DNA of 64,000 bases, taken from contig CAAGGQ010000230.1 of the NCBI GenBank assembly GCA_900769475.1, positions 1 to 64,000 of the forward strand, given 5' to 3'. Position 1 is the stretch's first letter. Every line of letters starts with the position of its first letter. This document shows, piece after piece, positions 15,444-24,150 of the stretch. A model generated the notes under the pieces. It was not told where the DNA came from, searched no databases, and was given only the letters and a program-made list of their open reading frames with translations. The DNA comes from Clostridia bacterium (GTDB taxonomy: Bacteria; Bacillota; Clostridia; Oscillospirales; CAG-272). Position numbers and translations under genes: made by a program.

Positions 15444-16499
15444 ATGGAATCGCAAAAACAACCGTTACTGATGTCCACCGGGGACGAGCCAATCGTCCTG
15501 TCCTCACAGCGAGGCGGAGCCTCACGGGTCTTTTGTATTTTTTTGATCGGGTGCGCCCTGCTGGTGGCCCTGTTTGCCGTGGTGGCTATTGCCATGCACG
15601 GAAATCCCATGGGATTCTTTCAAGGCTTGTTTCCGGGGATCTCTACCGATGAAGCCGGCCCGCCATCCGTCACTTCGCCTTCTACAACACAGCCACCTTC
15701 CTCAGAGCCGTCCCCGACTCCCGAGCAGACTCCCATTGTGGAAATGGATCTTTCTTATCTTTCTTTGGGAGAAGGCTATTTGCATAATGAAACCCCCTAT
15801 ACTCCAAACGTAGAGGCGCTGCTTTCCGCGCCGTTGCCAAAGTTAACGGGAGAGGGTCCCCGGGTATTGATCCTGCATACCCACACCGGGGAGAGCTATC
15901 TTTCAGAGGGAACGACCGTGCTGGACGGCCTTCCAGGGGATCTGACCTACAGTCGGGATGCCGAGCGGAACGTGCTTGCGGTGGGGGAGGAGCTCTGCCG
16001 TGTACTGAACGCGCGGGGGATCGAGACGATCCATTGCACAACTCTTCACGACGATCCCGATCTGCGAAATGCCTACGCTCGCTCCCGGGAAACCGTGCAA
16101 GCCTATCTGGAGCGTTATCCCGGCATCGTTTACGTCATCGACCTCCATCGGGATGCGATTCTGACGGGGGACGGGGAATACGTTCGCCCCTTGACCCCCG
16201 ACGGGGAGGGGGTGGCTCAGGTTATGGCCGTGGTGGGAAGTGACTGCAACGGCACGGTCTACGATTGGGAGCAGAATCTGGCGCTGGCGTTACAGCTCCG
16301 TCAGCGGCTGAATCAGCGGTGTCCCGCCCTGTGCCGTCCCGTGTCTTTGCGCCGCGCCTCCTATCATCAGGAGCTGGCGCCCGGGTACCTTTTGCTGGAG
16401 ATCGGGAGCGGTGCCAATACTCCGGAGCAGGCAAAGCGAGCCGCCGCATTGGTAGGGGAGACCCTTGCTGATCTGCTACTGGATTCCCAATACGAATAA
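15444..16499 (+). CDS. spoIIP: Stage II sporulation protein P
   Basis: This 351-residue amidase/endopeptidase acts with SpoIID and SpoIIM to thin septal peptidoglycan during engulfment. A single membrane helix (about 31-54) is followed by a Pro/Ser/Thr-rich linker (about 70-105) and the SpoIIP domain (from about 125). Conserved parts include VLILHTHTGESYL, where His residues bind zinc, and VYVIDLHRDAI. ATG 15,444 is chosen because AAGGAGA lies 7 bp upstream. It follows gpr by 82 bp. Confidence 0.93.
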   Translation: MESQKQPLLMSTGDEPIVLSSQRGGASRVFCIFLIGCALLVALFAVVAIAMHGNPMGFFQGLFPGISTDEAGPPSVTSPSTTQPPSSEPSPTPEQTPIVEMDLSYLSLGEGYLHNETPYTPNVEALLSAPLPKLTGEGPRVLILHTHTGESYLSEGTTVLDGLPGDLTYSRDAERNVLAVGEELCRVLNARGIETIHCTTLHDDPDLRNAYARSRETVQAYLERYPGIVYVIDLHRDAILTGDGEYVRPLTPDGEGVAQVMAVVGSDCNGTVYDWEQNLALALQLRQRLNQRCPALCRPVSLRRASYHQELAPGYLLLEIGSGANTPEQAKRAAALVGETLADLLLDSQYE

Positions 16500-16534
16500 A
16501 AAACACGGCCGTTGACGTTGCGTCAACGGCCGTG
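16496..16534 (-). terminator. Terminator between spoIIP and the convergent small membrane protein gene
   Basis: CACGGCCGTTGACG (16,504-16,517) pairs perfectly with CGTCAACGGCCGTG (16,521-16,534). The U-run is on the minus strand. It may also weakly stop spoIIP. Confidence 0.8.
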
Positions 16535-16547
16535 GAACGTTGTTATT

Positions 16548-16886
16548 TTAGTCTTCCTTTTTTGCGGGTTTACCCTTCAGACAAAGGTATTCCACCAGCA
16601 ATAGGCCGGCACCAATCAAAAGTCCCATGCCCAATCCCAGCGTACCGCGCTCCATGGCGCCAATGACCCCCACAAAGCCCACCAGGCAAAGTGCAACCGA
16701 TACCACGCGGACCCATCTGCGTGTCTCTTGAGAGCACAGGCAACGGCGCATGATAAAAAGGAAGGAAAGGATCGAATCCAGCACCTTTTGTGCACTCGTT
16801 CTATAGCTTCTGGCATCGGTAAAAAAAGTCTCGAAAATTCCACTATCGGAATCAATTCTGCTGCTGTTATCCATATAACGATTCAT
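16548..16886 (-). CDS. Small membrane protein of unknown function
   Basis: This 112-residue protein has a polar N-terminal half, two hydrophobic segments in the C-terminal half (about 60-75 and 83-100) and a lysine-rich tail (KGKPAKKED). I do not recognise the family. The start at 16,886 is supported by GGAGG ten bases upstream. The gene is monocistronic, sits between spoIIP and the XRE-S24 regulator, and has a perfect consensus promoter, so it is probably well expressed. The topology suggests a helical hairpin in the membrane. Confidence 0.6.
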   Translation of the reverse strand: MNRYMDNSSRIDSDSGIFETFFTDARSYRTSAQKVLDSILSFLFIMRRCLCSQETRRWVRVVSVALCLVGFVGVIGAMERGTLGLGMGLLIGAGLLLVEYLCLKGKPAKKED

Positions 16887-16929
16887 AAAATCCTCCAAAA
16901 ATACCAAAACTGGAATTTCTTACATGCGC

Positions 16930-16958
16930 ATTATAACACCTTTTTGTGCGTTTGTCAA
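16930..16958 (-). promoter_or_regulatory. Perfect consensus promoter of the small membrane protein gene
   Basis: On the minus strand, TTGACA (16,958-16,953), a 17 bp spacer and TATAAT (16,935-16,930): full -35 and -10 consensus. Confidence 0.85.
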
Positions 16959-16999
16959 TAGATTTTTTCCAAAAAAAGAAAAAATATTTTAAAAACCTC

Positions 17000-17027
17000 T
17001 TTACAAATTCCAAAAAAGTGGTATAAT
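17000..17027 (+). promoter_or_regulatory. Promoter of the XRE-S24 regulator and radC
   Basis: TTTACA (17,000-17,005), a 16 bp spacer and TATAAT (17,022-17,027), with TGG before the -10. Confidence 0.7.
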
Positions 17028-17057
17028 AGTATCGTAAACGGAAAAGGGAGGTCGAAC

Positions 17058-17852
17058 ATGGAAACCTATATTGACCGTATCAAGTTGTTAAAAAGCCAAA
17101 AGAAGATCACCAACGAGCAGCTCTCTGCCATGACCGGGATCCCCTTGGGAACCCTGAGCAAGCTTCTGGCGGGAATGAGTGATTCTCCCAAGCTTTCCAA
17201 TATTATAGCCATCTGCGGTGCGCTGGATTGCTCCGTGGAATATATCGTGAGCGGCACCCCTGAGAACACCCACAACTATACCCTGAGTGCCGGAGAGATC
17301 CGTGTGATCGAGCAGTACCGCAGGCTGGACGCCTGGGGACGGGATCTGGTAGAAACCGTTCTTGCCAAGGCCGAGGAACACACTGCTCCTGTGGTGGCAG
17401 AGCCGGAGGAAAAGTCCGCACGGATCCTTCAGCCCATTCGCCTTGGAAACCGCTACGCCGAGGAGCAACGCGTTCGCTCCGGCAAGCGTAGCATCCGCTT
17501 GTTTGAACTTCCCGTGTCTGCCGGTGTTGGGGTGTACCTGGATGAGGAGCGGGCCGAGAGCATCAGTATTCCCAATAGCGATAAGACCGCCGAGGCCGAC
17601 TACGCCCTGCGTATCAGCGGCAACAGTATGGAGCCCAAGTATCACAACGGCGACATTCTCCTGGTACAGCATGCCGACGGTGTGGAGGTCGGGGAGCTTG
17701 GCATCTTCCTGCTGGATGGCTGTGGCTTCTTCAAGGTCTACGGTGGCGACCGTCTCCTTTCCCTAAATCCCGAGTATGCTCCTATTTTGCTAAAGGATTT
17801 TGACGATATCCAATGCAAGGGCCGAGTGATCGGTCGCTTGAAGCGGAAGTAA
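17058..17852 (+). CDS. XRE-family repressor with S24 (LexA-like) autoprotease domain
   Basis: This 264-residue regulator has a Cro/C1 HTH domain (about 6-66) and a C-terminal S24 peptidase domain (about 140-264). The catalytic pair is Ser190 in GNSMEP and Lys226 in FFKVYG. A likely self-cleavage site is Ala155-Gly156 in PVSAGVGV. By family knowledge such repressors are inactivated by RecA-stimulated self-cleavage after DNA damage, or by another cue. GGGAGG precedes the ATG. radC follows 14 bp later, which fits a damage-related operon. It is not LexA itself, whose HTH is of another type. Confidence 0.88.
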   Translation: METYIDRIKLLKSQKKITNEQLSAMTGIPLGTLSKLLAGMSDSPKLSNIIAICGALDCSVEYIVSGTPENTHNYTLSAGEIRVIEQYRRLDAWGRDLVETVLAKAEEHTAPVVAEPEEKSARILQPIRLGNRYAEEQRVRSGKRSIRLFELPVSAGVGVYLDEERAESISIPNSDKTAEADYALRISGNSMEPKYHNGDILLVQHADGVEVGELGIFLLDGCGFFKVYGGDRLLSLNPEYAPILLKDFDDIQCKGRVIGRLKRK

Positions 17853-17866
17853 TCCAAGGAGCACTT

Positions 17867-18676
17867 ATGCACCAGAATCACAGACGAAGAATGAAAGATC
17901 GGTATTTGAGAGATGGGTTTGATTCGTTTGCTACACACGAGCTTTTGGAAATGTTGCTTTACTATTCCAAGGCACGGGTGGATACCAACGAATGTGCTCA
18001 TCTGCTGTTGGAGCGCTTTGGATCCTTGAAGGATGTGCTCGAGGCCGATCTGGAGGCGCTGGAGGAGGTTCCTGGTATTGGAGAGCACTCGGCCATTATG
18101 ATCAAGCTCTGCCTGGAGCTGATCAAACGATATTCCAAGGACCAGTCCACGCCGGTCACCCGCTATACCTCCCTGAGCCAGATCTTGCACTATCTGTTTC
18201 AGCTGTACATCGGTGTTACCCGGGAGCGGCTGTACATGATGTTGTTCAACAACCGCATGAATCTTCTGGATTGCGTGCTGGTATCCGAGGGAACGGTCAA
18301 TAGCACCAGTCTCCCTTTAGCCAAGATCAACGATATCATCGTAAAAAAGAAGGCGGCCGCCGTAGTGCTGGCGCACAACCATCCCAACGGGTTGGCGGTG
18401 CCGTCCCCCAACGATTACGAGCTAACCGACTCCTTACAGGTTTACCTGGAATCCATTGAGATCGCGTTTGTGGAGCATCTGCTCATTGCCGACAATCGCT
18501 TCTACCCCATTTTAAAGCATCGGTCGGGAATGTTCCGCTCCTCTCCTTACGGTAAAAATTTGGGAAGCGACTTTTACAAGCTGTTTTACGATCTGGATGA
18601 AAGCCAATTTACCTTTCCGCCCATCTATCCCGAGGATTCCGCTCCCGCGATGGATCCCACCGAGAAAATCGAATAA
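17867..18676 (+). CDS. radC: RadC family JAB-domain protein
   Basis: This 269-residue protein has an N-terminal UPF0758/HhH part (LLYYSKARVDTNECAHLLLERFGSL ... VPGIGEHSA) and a C-terminal JAB/MPN domain. The metal motif is AHNHPNGLAVPSPND, with a second His in FVEHLLIAD. The family is named for DNA repair, but direct repair activity is not established. ATG 17,867 is chosen because AAGGAG lies just upstream and longer frames overlap the regulator gene. It is co-transcribed with the XRE-S24 repressor and followed by a terminator. Confidence 0.88.
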   Translation: MHQNHRRRMKDRYLRDGFDSFATHELLEMLLYYSKARVDTNECAHLLLERFGSLKDVLEADLEALEEVPGIGEHSAIMIKLCLELIKRYSKDQSTPVTRYTSLSQILHYLFQLYIGVTRERLYMMLFNNRMNLLDCVLVSEGTVNSTSLPLAKINDIIVKKKAAAVVLAHNHPNGLAVPSPNDYELTDSLQVYLESIEIAFVEHLLIADNRFYPILKHRSGMFRSSPYGKNLGSDFYKLFYDLDESQFTFPPIYPEDSAPAMDPTEKIE

Positions 18677-18680
18677 GAGG

Positions 18681-18714
18681 ACCGACCTGTACCCATGGGA
18701 TGCAGGTCGGTTTT
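18681..18714 (+). terminator. Terminator after radC
   Basis: ACCGACCTG (18,681-18,689) pairs with CAGGTCGGT (18,703-18,711), followed by TTTT. Confidence 0.75.
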
Positions 18715-18741
18715 GTTGCTATTTGATGATAGAAAAGGGGG

Positions 18742-20112
<1,371 letters not shown>

Positions 20113-20176
20113 CTATTCGAATCGGACGGGCTTTTCTCAAAAGGCCTTGCGCGTTTTGTCACTTCCTTGGGAGATT

Positions 20177-20191
20177 TGTCATATTCTGACA
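20177..20191. promoter_or_regulatory. Short palindrome upstream of the DUF3343 gene
   Basis: TGTCA and TGACA arms surround TATTC (20,177-20,191), 22 bp before the DUF3343 start. A second TTGTCA lies about 20 bp upstream. It could be an operator overlapping a weak promoter. Evidence is thin. Confidence 0.3.
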
Positions 20192-20212
20192 GTAGAAGGG
20201 AGGTGGAAGCCC

Positions 20213-20461
20213 ATGAAGGAAAAAAGGGCGCAAGGGCAATGTATGGCATCCCTTGGCTCCGTGACCCAGGCCATGCAAGCTCGCGCAGCACTGGCGGGAG
20301 CGGCCATCCGCGCTGAGATAGTGGAAACCGATGGCAATCGGGCCAAGCGTGGGTGCGCCTATGCGGTAGCGTTTCCCTGTGATGTACGGGAGAATGTGCG
20401 GCGCGTTTTGAAGAGCGCGGGGATCCGCGTACGGGAATATTATGAGGGAGAAGGACAATGA
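20213..20461 (+). CDS. DUF3343 protein (putative Se/S carrier-like)
   Basis: This 82-residue protein fits DUF3343 (PF11823), which is described as Se/S-carrier-like. Features are an N-terminal beta-alpha segment (SLGSVTQAMQARAALAGAAI) and a central Cys in KRGCAYAVAFP, followed by another in PCDV. The start at 20,213 has GGGAGGTGG upstream. The stop overlaps the start of the desulfurase-like gene (ATGA), so the two are translationally coupled. That context suggests it accepts or relays sulfur or selenium from the enzyme. Function is inferred. Confidence 0.72.
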   Translation: MKEKRAQGQCMASLGSVTQAMQARAALAGAAIRAEIVETDGNRAKRGCAYAVAFPCDVRENVRRVLKSAGIRVREYYEGEGQ

Positions 20462-21603
20462 TCTATTTGGATAACGCCGCAACTAGCTTTCCCAAGCCCC
20501 CGCGGGTGTGGGAGGAGATGCAGCGCTGTATGCGGCAATATTGTGGAAATCCCGGGCGAGGCTCCCATGCACTGTCCTTGGCGGCGGCCGAAGCGATATA
20601 CGCCTGCCGCGAGGAAGCTGCCGCCTTCTTTGGCGCGCCGAGTCCTGCTAACGTGATCTTTACGGCCAACACCACCATGGCCTTGAACATGGCCATCAAG
20701 GGCCTGCTTCGCCCCGGGGATCACGTTCTGCTCTCGGATATGGAGCACAACGCCGTGTACCGCCCCGTGCAAAAGCTGACCTCCGAAGGAAAGATCACCT
20801 TTGACGTGTTTCCCAGCCTTGTGACTCAACCCAATGCCACGGCGGCCGATCTTTGCCTTGGTATTGCTCGCTTGTTGCGTACCAATACCCGTATGCTGAT
20901 CTGTTCCCACGCCTCCAATATTTGCTCTTGGAAGGCCCCCTTACGAGAACTGGGCGCCTTTTGTCGGCGTCACGGGATCTTGTTCGTTGTGGATGCAGCC
21001 CAATCGGCAGGACACGAGGCCATCGATCTGGGACGGATGGGGATCAATGCTCTCTGCGTTCCCGGTCATAAGGGCTTGCTCGGTCCCCAGGGGAGCGGTA
21101 TGCTGATCCTGGGGGAGGGGGTTATTGCCGATACACTGCTGGAAGGTGGGAGCGGTTACCGTTCTCTGGATCCCGAAATGCCTGGAGAATCCCCGGAGCG
21201 ATACGAGGCGGGGACCCTGGCAACCCCTGCCATCGTTGGACTTTGCGAGGGACTTCGGGAGGTGAAAAACATGGGTGTTGGGGCCATTTCCGGCCATCTC
21301 AAGGCCTTGAATCGAAGGCTTTGTTCCCATTTAAAAACGCTTCCCAAGGTCACGCTTTACGCGCCTCATCACATGGGCGCGGTGGTGCTGTTCAACTTGG
21401 AGGGGACAACCGCGGAGCAGGTTGGCGCCCATCTCAACGCGCGAGGGTTTTGCGTGCGCGCCGGGTATCATTGTTCGGCGTTGGGACATACCACTCTGGG
21501 GACGCCCGTGGGGGGCGCCGTGCGGGTCAGCCCCGGAATCTACAACACCGCTTCCGAGATGGACGCTTTTGCCGAGGCGCTGGAGGAGATGCTCCAATCC
21601 TGA
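20458..21603 (+). CDS. Cysteine desulfurase family PLP enzyme
   Basis: This 381-residue class V aminotransferase-fold protein is of the cysteine desulfurase/selenocysteine lyase type. It has MIYLDNAATSFPKP at the start, the PLP aspartate and cofactor region VDAAQSAGHEAIDL, the Schiff-base lysine in VPGHKGLLGPQGSG, and a catalytic-loop cysteine in RAGYHCSALGH. It probably releases sulfur or selenium from Cys or selenocysteine. It is not the IscS paired with IscU: no iscU, iscA or mnm genes are nearby. Coupling with DUF3343 points to a specialised route. Confidence 0.85.
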   Translation: MIYLDNAATSFPKPPRVWEEMQRCMRQYCGNPGRGSHALSLAAAEAIYACREEAAAFFGAPSPANVIFTANTTMALNMAIKGLLRPGDHVLLSDMEHNAVYRPVQKLTSEGKITFDVFPSLVTQPNATAADLCLGIARLLRTNTRMLICSHASNICSWKAPLRELGAFCRRHGILFVVDAAQSAGHEAIDLGRMGINALCVPGHKGLLGPQGSGMLILGEGVIADTLLEGGSGYRSLDPEMPGESPERYEAGTLATPAIVGLCEGLREVKNMGVGAISGHLKALNRRLCSHLKTLPKVTLYAPHHMGAVVLFNLEGTTAEQVGAHLNARGFCVRAGYHCSALGHTTLGTPVGGAVRVSPGIYNTASEMDAFAEALEEMLQS

Positions 21604-21683
21604 CGGGGACTTTTTCTCCATTACCAAAAAGGCGGCGATTTTTCCAAAAAGTAGGTTTTTGAATCAACAACTTGTTTTCGGGG

Positions 21684-21712
21684 TTGCAAATCAGTACAAA
21701 ACATGGTAAAAT
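21684..21712 (+). promoter_or_regulatory. Promoter of the second binding lipoprotein gene
   Basis: TTGCAA (21,684-21,689), a 17 bp spacer and TAAAAT (21,707-21,712), with TGG before the -10. Confidence 0.7.
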
Positions 21713-21778
21713 AAAGGTGCCATGGAATGCATTGCCTGCTTTTTCATGGAAATGGATTAACAAACAAAGGAGCTTTTT

Positions 21779-23281
21779 ATGAGAAACAGACGTTATGTTT
21801 CCCGCATTACCTGCCTGCTTCTGTTCTGTTGCGTTTTGTTTGGAGCTCTGGTTGCCTGCGGAACCCAAAACGGAGCGGCTTCGGTGACCACCAACGCCGG
21901 AGAAAAGATGACAGAGGCCACCACCGTGGTCACCGAGGATCCTGCCTACGTGGAGGAGCTTCCCGAGCTGGACTTTACCGGCTATGAGCTGAAGATGCAT
22001 ATGCGCAACAGCGATTTCTTTATTTCCGACCAGTATATTGAATCCTTCGATACGGCCGTATCCTTTGTGGATCGGGCGGTGTTTGAGCGGAACGAAGCGG
22101 TATCCGAGCGCTTTGGCGGGATTTACTACACCATTGGACGCTCCGATAGCGATAACTACGATATTTCTCTCTACGCCACCATTCAGAGCGGTTCCTGCGA
22201 TTGGGACGTGGTGATCAATCACGGTCATTCCTTGAGCAAGTATGCTCAGGGATCTCTCATGACCGATCTTTACACGGTTCCCAACCTGGATCTTTCCAAG
22301 AAATATTGGGATCAGAACATGATCAACGATTTCAAGATCAACGGTAAGATGTTCTTCATTGGCGGCGACATCAGCTATCAACTTCTGGGACACACCGACT
22401 CCATGGTGTTCAACAAGGGCCTGTGCAATGACCTTGGCCTGGAGGAGCCCTACGGCGCGGTGTTGAGCGGGGATTGGACCTTTGAACTCTTTTCCCAGAT
22501 GGTAAAGTGTGCCTCCGGTGATGAAAACGGCGACGGTAAGTTGGTGCTGGAGGACGGCGACATTATGGGTTACGTAACCGATAAGTACTGCGGTCCCATC
22601 AACGTGCTCTATTCCGGCGGCGGCCGCGTTTCCTCCAATGACGGAACCACCTTTGCTCTGACGCTGTACAACGACCGTCATATTACCATTTTTGATAAAT
22701 TCTTTGAGTTCGTGGAGCAGGACAACTGCCAGATCTTTACCGACTGGAATTCCTCCTCGGAGCTGGTCAAGTTCCGTCGGCAGTACGCCGCGGGCAACGT
22801 GCTGTTCATGGATCTTCGCACCTATGAGATCTCCACCCTGATCCAGGAGGGCATGTTGGATTACGGCGTGATCCCGTGGCCCAAGTGGGACGATACCGTG
22901 GAGGGCTATCACTCCTGGGTGGATGCCGGTGCTAATCAGATCGGTATTCCCAAGGCACGTAGTGAAGAGCGGCTGGAATTCATTGGCGCTGTTCTGGAGG
23001 CGCTTTGCGCCGAGGGACATCGAACGGTGCTCCCCATGTACTACGAGCAGATCTTAAAGCTGAAGCTTGCTCAGGATCCGCAAAGCTATGAGGTCATGGA
23101 CCTGATCAAGGCGGGACGGGTTTACGATATGGCGTCCTACTGGGGCTCTCCCGTGGGAATGCCCGGATATTATTTGGTTTCCTATTCCGGACACAACTTT
23201 ACCACCTGGTGGCAATCCCAGCGCTCTCAGGCGGAATACCACGTAAAGACCCTCAACGAGCTGTTCAGTAAATGGAACTAA
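21779..23281 (+). CDS. Extracellular solute-binding lipoprotein (family 1-like)
   Basis: This 500-residue lipoprotein has a signal peptide and lipobox LVAC (Cys27), then a Thr/Glu-rich linker. The body looks like a periplasmic-binding-protein-type II fold of the kind used for sugars: LDLSKKYWDQNMINDFKINGKMFFIGGD near 175-205 and a hinge-like YGVIPWPKWD. AAAGGAG precedes the ATG. No permease or ATPase gene is adjacent, so it is a second orphan binding protein. It may use the MsmK-like ATPase at 41.7 kb with a permease elsewhere, or act as a surface receptor. The ligand is unknown. Confidence 0.78.
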   Translation: MRNRRYVSRITCLLLFCCVLFGALVACGTQNGAASVTTNAGEKMTEATTVVTEDPAYVEELPELDFTGYELKMHMRNSDFFISDQYIESFDTAVSFVDRAVFERNEAVSERFGGIYYTIGRSDSDNYDISLYATIQSGSCDWDVVINHGHSLSKYAQGSLMTDLYTVPNLDLSKKYWDQNMINDFKINGKMFFIGGDISYQLLGHTDSMVFNKGLCNDLGLEEPYGAVLSGDWTFELFSQMVKCASGDENGDGKLVLEDGDIMGYVTDKYCGPINVLYSGGGRVSSNDGTTFALTLYNDRHITIFDKFFEFVEQDNCQIFTDWNSSSELVKFRRQYAAGNVLFMDLRTYEISTLIQEGMLDYGVIPWPKWDDTVEGYHSWVDAGANQIGIPKARSEERLEFIGAVLEALCAEGHRTVLPMYYEQILKLKLAQDPQSYEVMDLIKAGRVYDMASYWGSPVGMPGYYLVSYSGHNFTTWWQSQRSQAEYHVKTLNELFSKWN

Positions 23282-23287
23282 GAATGA

Positions 23288-23326
23288 AAAAAGAGGCTTT
23301 CCCCATGCTCGGGGGAGGCCTCTTTT
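23288..23326. terminator. Bidirectional terminator
   Basis: AAAAGAGGC and GCCTCTTTT outer arms with CCCC/GGGG inner pairs lie between the convergent lipoprotein and mecA genes. The A- and T-rich ends serve both strands. Confidence 0.8.
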
Positions 23327-23329
23327 GGG

Positions 23330-23992
23330 TTATTGCAGGCTGGAAAGCCGATGGACCGCATTAGTAGCGCACAGGATCCTGCCGTGCTCCGTGAGATACA
23401 GCTTTAAAAACGCGGCGTTCTCCAAACTGCCGTATTCGGTAATAAATCCCAGCTCCTCGGGCAGGGAGAAGGGGGAGGGGCAGAGGAGAGCGAGTAGGAG
23501 ATAGTACTGCTTTCTCTCATCCCGAAAGGCTTGGCTTTCGCCGATGTAATCCAGATCGAACAGGCGGCGACACACCGCAAGCAGATCCTCCACCCGGTCA
23601 AAGCGATAGGCAAGATCCCGCCGGAAGGCGTGGATCCCCCGTTTGGAAAGTGCCCCGGACGGCGCCCTCAGATGCGCGGAGCGTCCCCGGGTCTCGGTGC
23701 GGGTATTGCTGTCCTCAGGGGCTTCGTCCTTGGCCGCCGCGGGAAGGGCGGGGAGATGAGTAATGAACATTTCGCATCCTCCCTCGCGAGAGGGAAAATA
23801 CTGAATAGAAATATGGTTATCGTCGGCATCAAAGTCGGTCTGCTTTTTTATTTCGGTCATCAGGTGGCGGAATGCGCGTCGCATTTTTTCGCTGTCATCC
23901 CCAATGCAATCGTTGGTCAACTCAAAATGACACATATCCGTTGGGGTCAGCATAATTTTAAGCTTGCTGCTGCTGATACGTATCAGTTCCAT
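23330..23992 (-). CDS. mecA: Adaptor protein MecA
   Basis: This 220-residue protein is recognised from its N-terminal domain (MELIRISSSKLKIMLTPTDMCHFEL) and a C-terminal domain with FRRDLAYRFDRVEDLLAVCRRL. MecA delivers substrates to ClpC and activates its hexamer. The ClpC gene lies 6 kb away in this window. The linker (about 95-130) is charged and Thr/Arg-rich. ATG 23,992 is used, with AAAGGAG twelve bases upstream; a TTG at 24,004 is too close to that site. It is divergent from nnr. Confidence 0.85.
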   Translation of the reverse strand: MELIRISSSKLKIMLTPTDMCHFELTNDCIGDDSEKMRRAFRHLMTEIKKQTDFDADDNHISIQYFPSREGGCEMFITHLPALPAAAKDEAPEDSNTRTETRGRSAHLRAPSGALSKRGIHAFRRDLAYRFDRVEDLLAVCRRLFDLDYIGESQAFRDERKQYYLLLALLCPSPFSLPEELGFITEYGSLENAAFLKLYLTEHGRILCATNAVHRLSSLQ

Positions 23993-24097
23993 GCAAAAAG
24001 GCAACTCCTTTCTTTTATTAGACGGAAGCGATGTCCTCTTATTCTTATTATAGTCTTTTTTTCGAAAAATGGAACCCCCAAAAATATGGTAATTCCA

Positions 24098-24126
24098 TTG
24101 ACAAGCCGAGGGATCTGATGTATAAT
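24098..24126 (+). promoter_or_regulatory. Perfect consensus promoter of nnr
   Basis: TTGACA (24,098-24,103), a 17 bp spacer and TATAAT (24,121-24,126), with TG at the extended -10 position. Confidence 0.85.
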
Positions 24127-24150
24127 AACCCCAAAAGGGAGGTGACCGTA

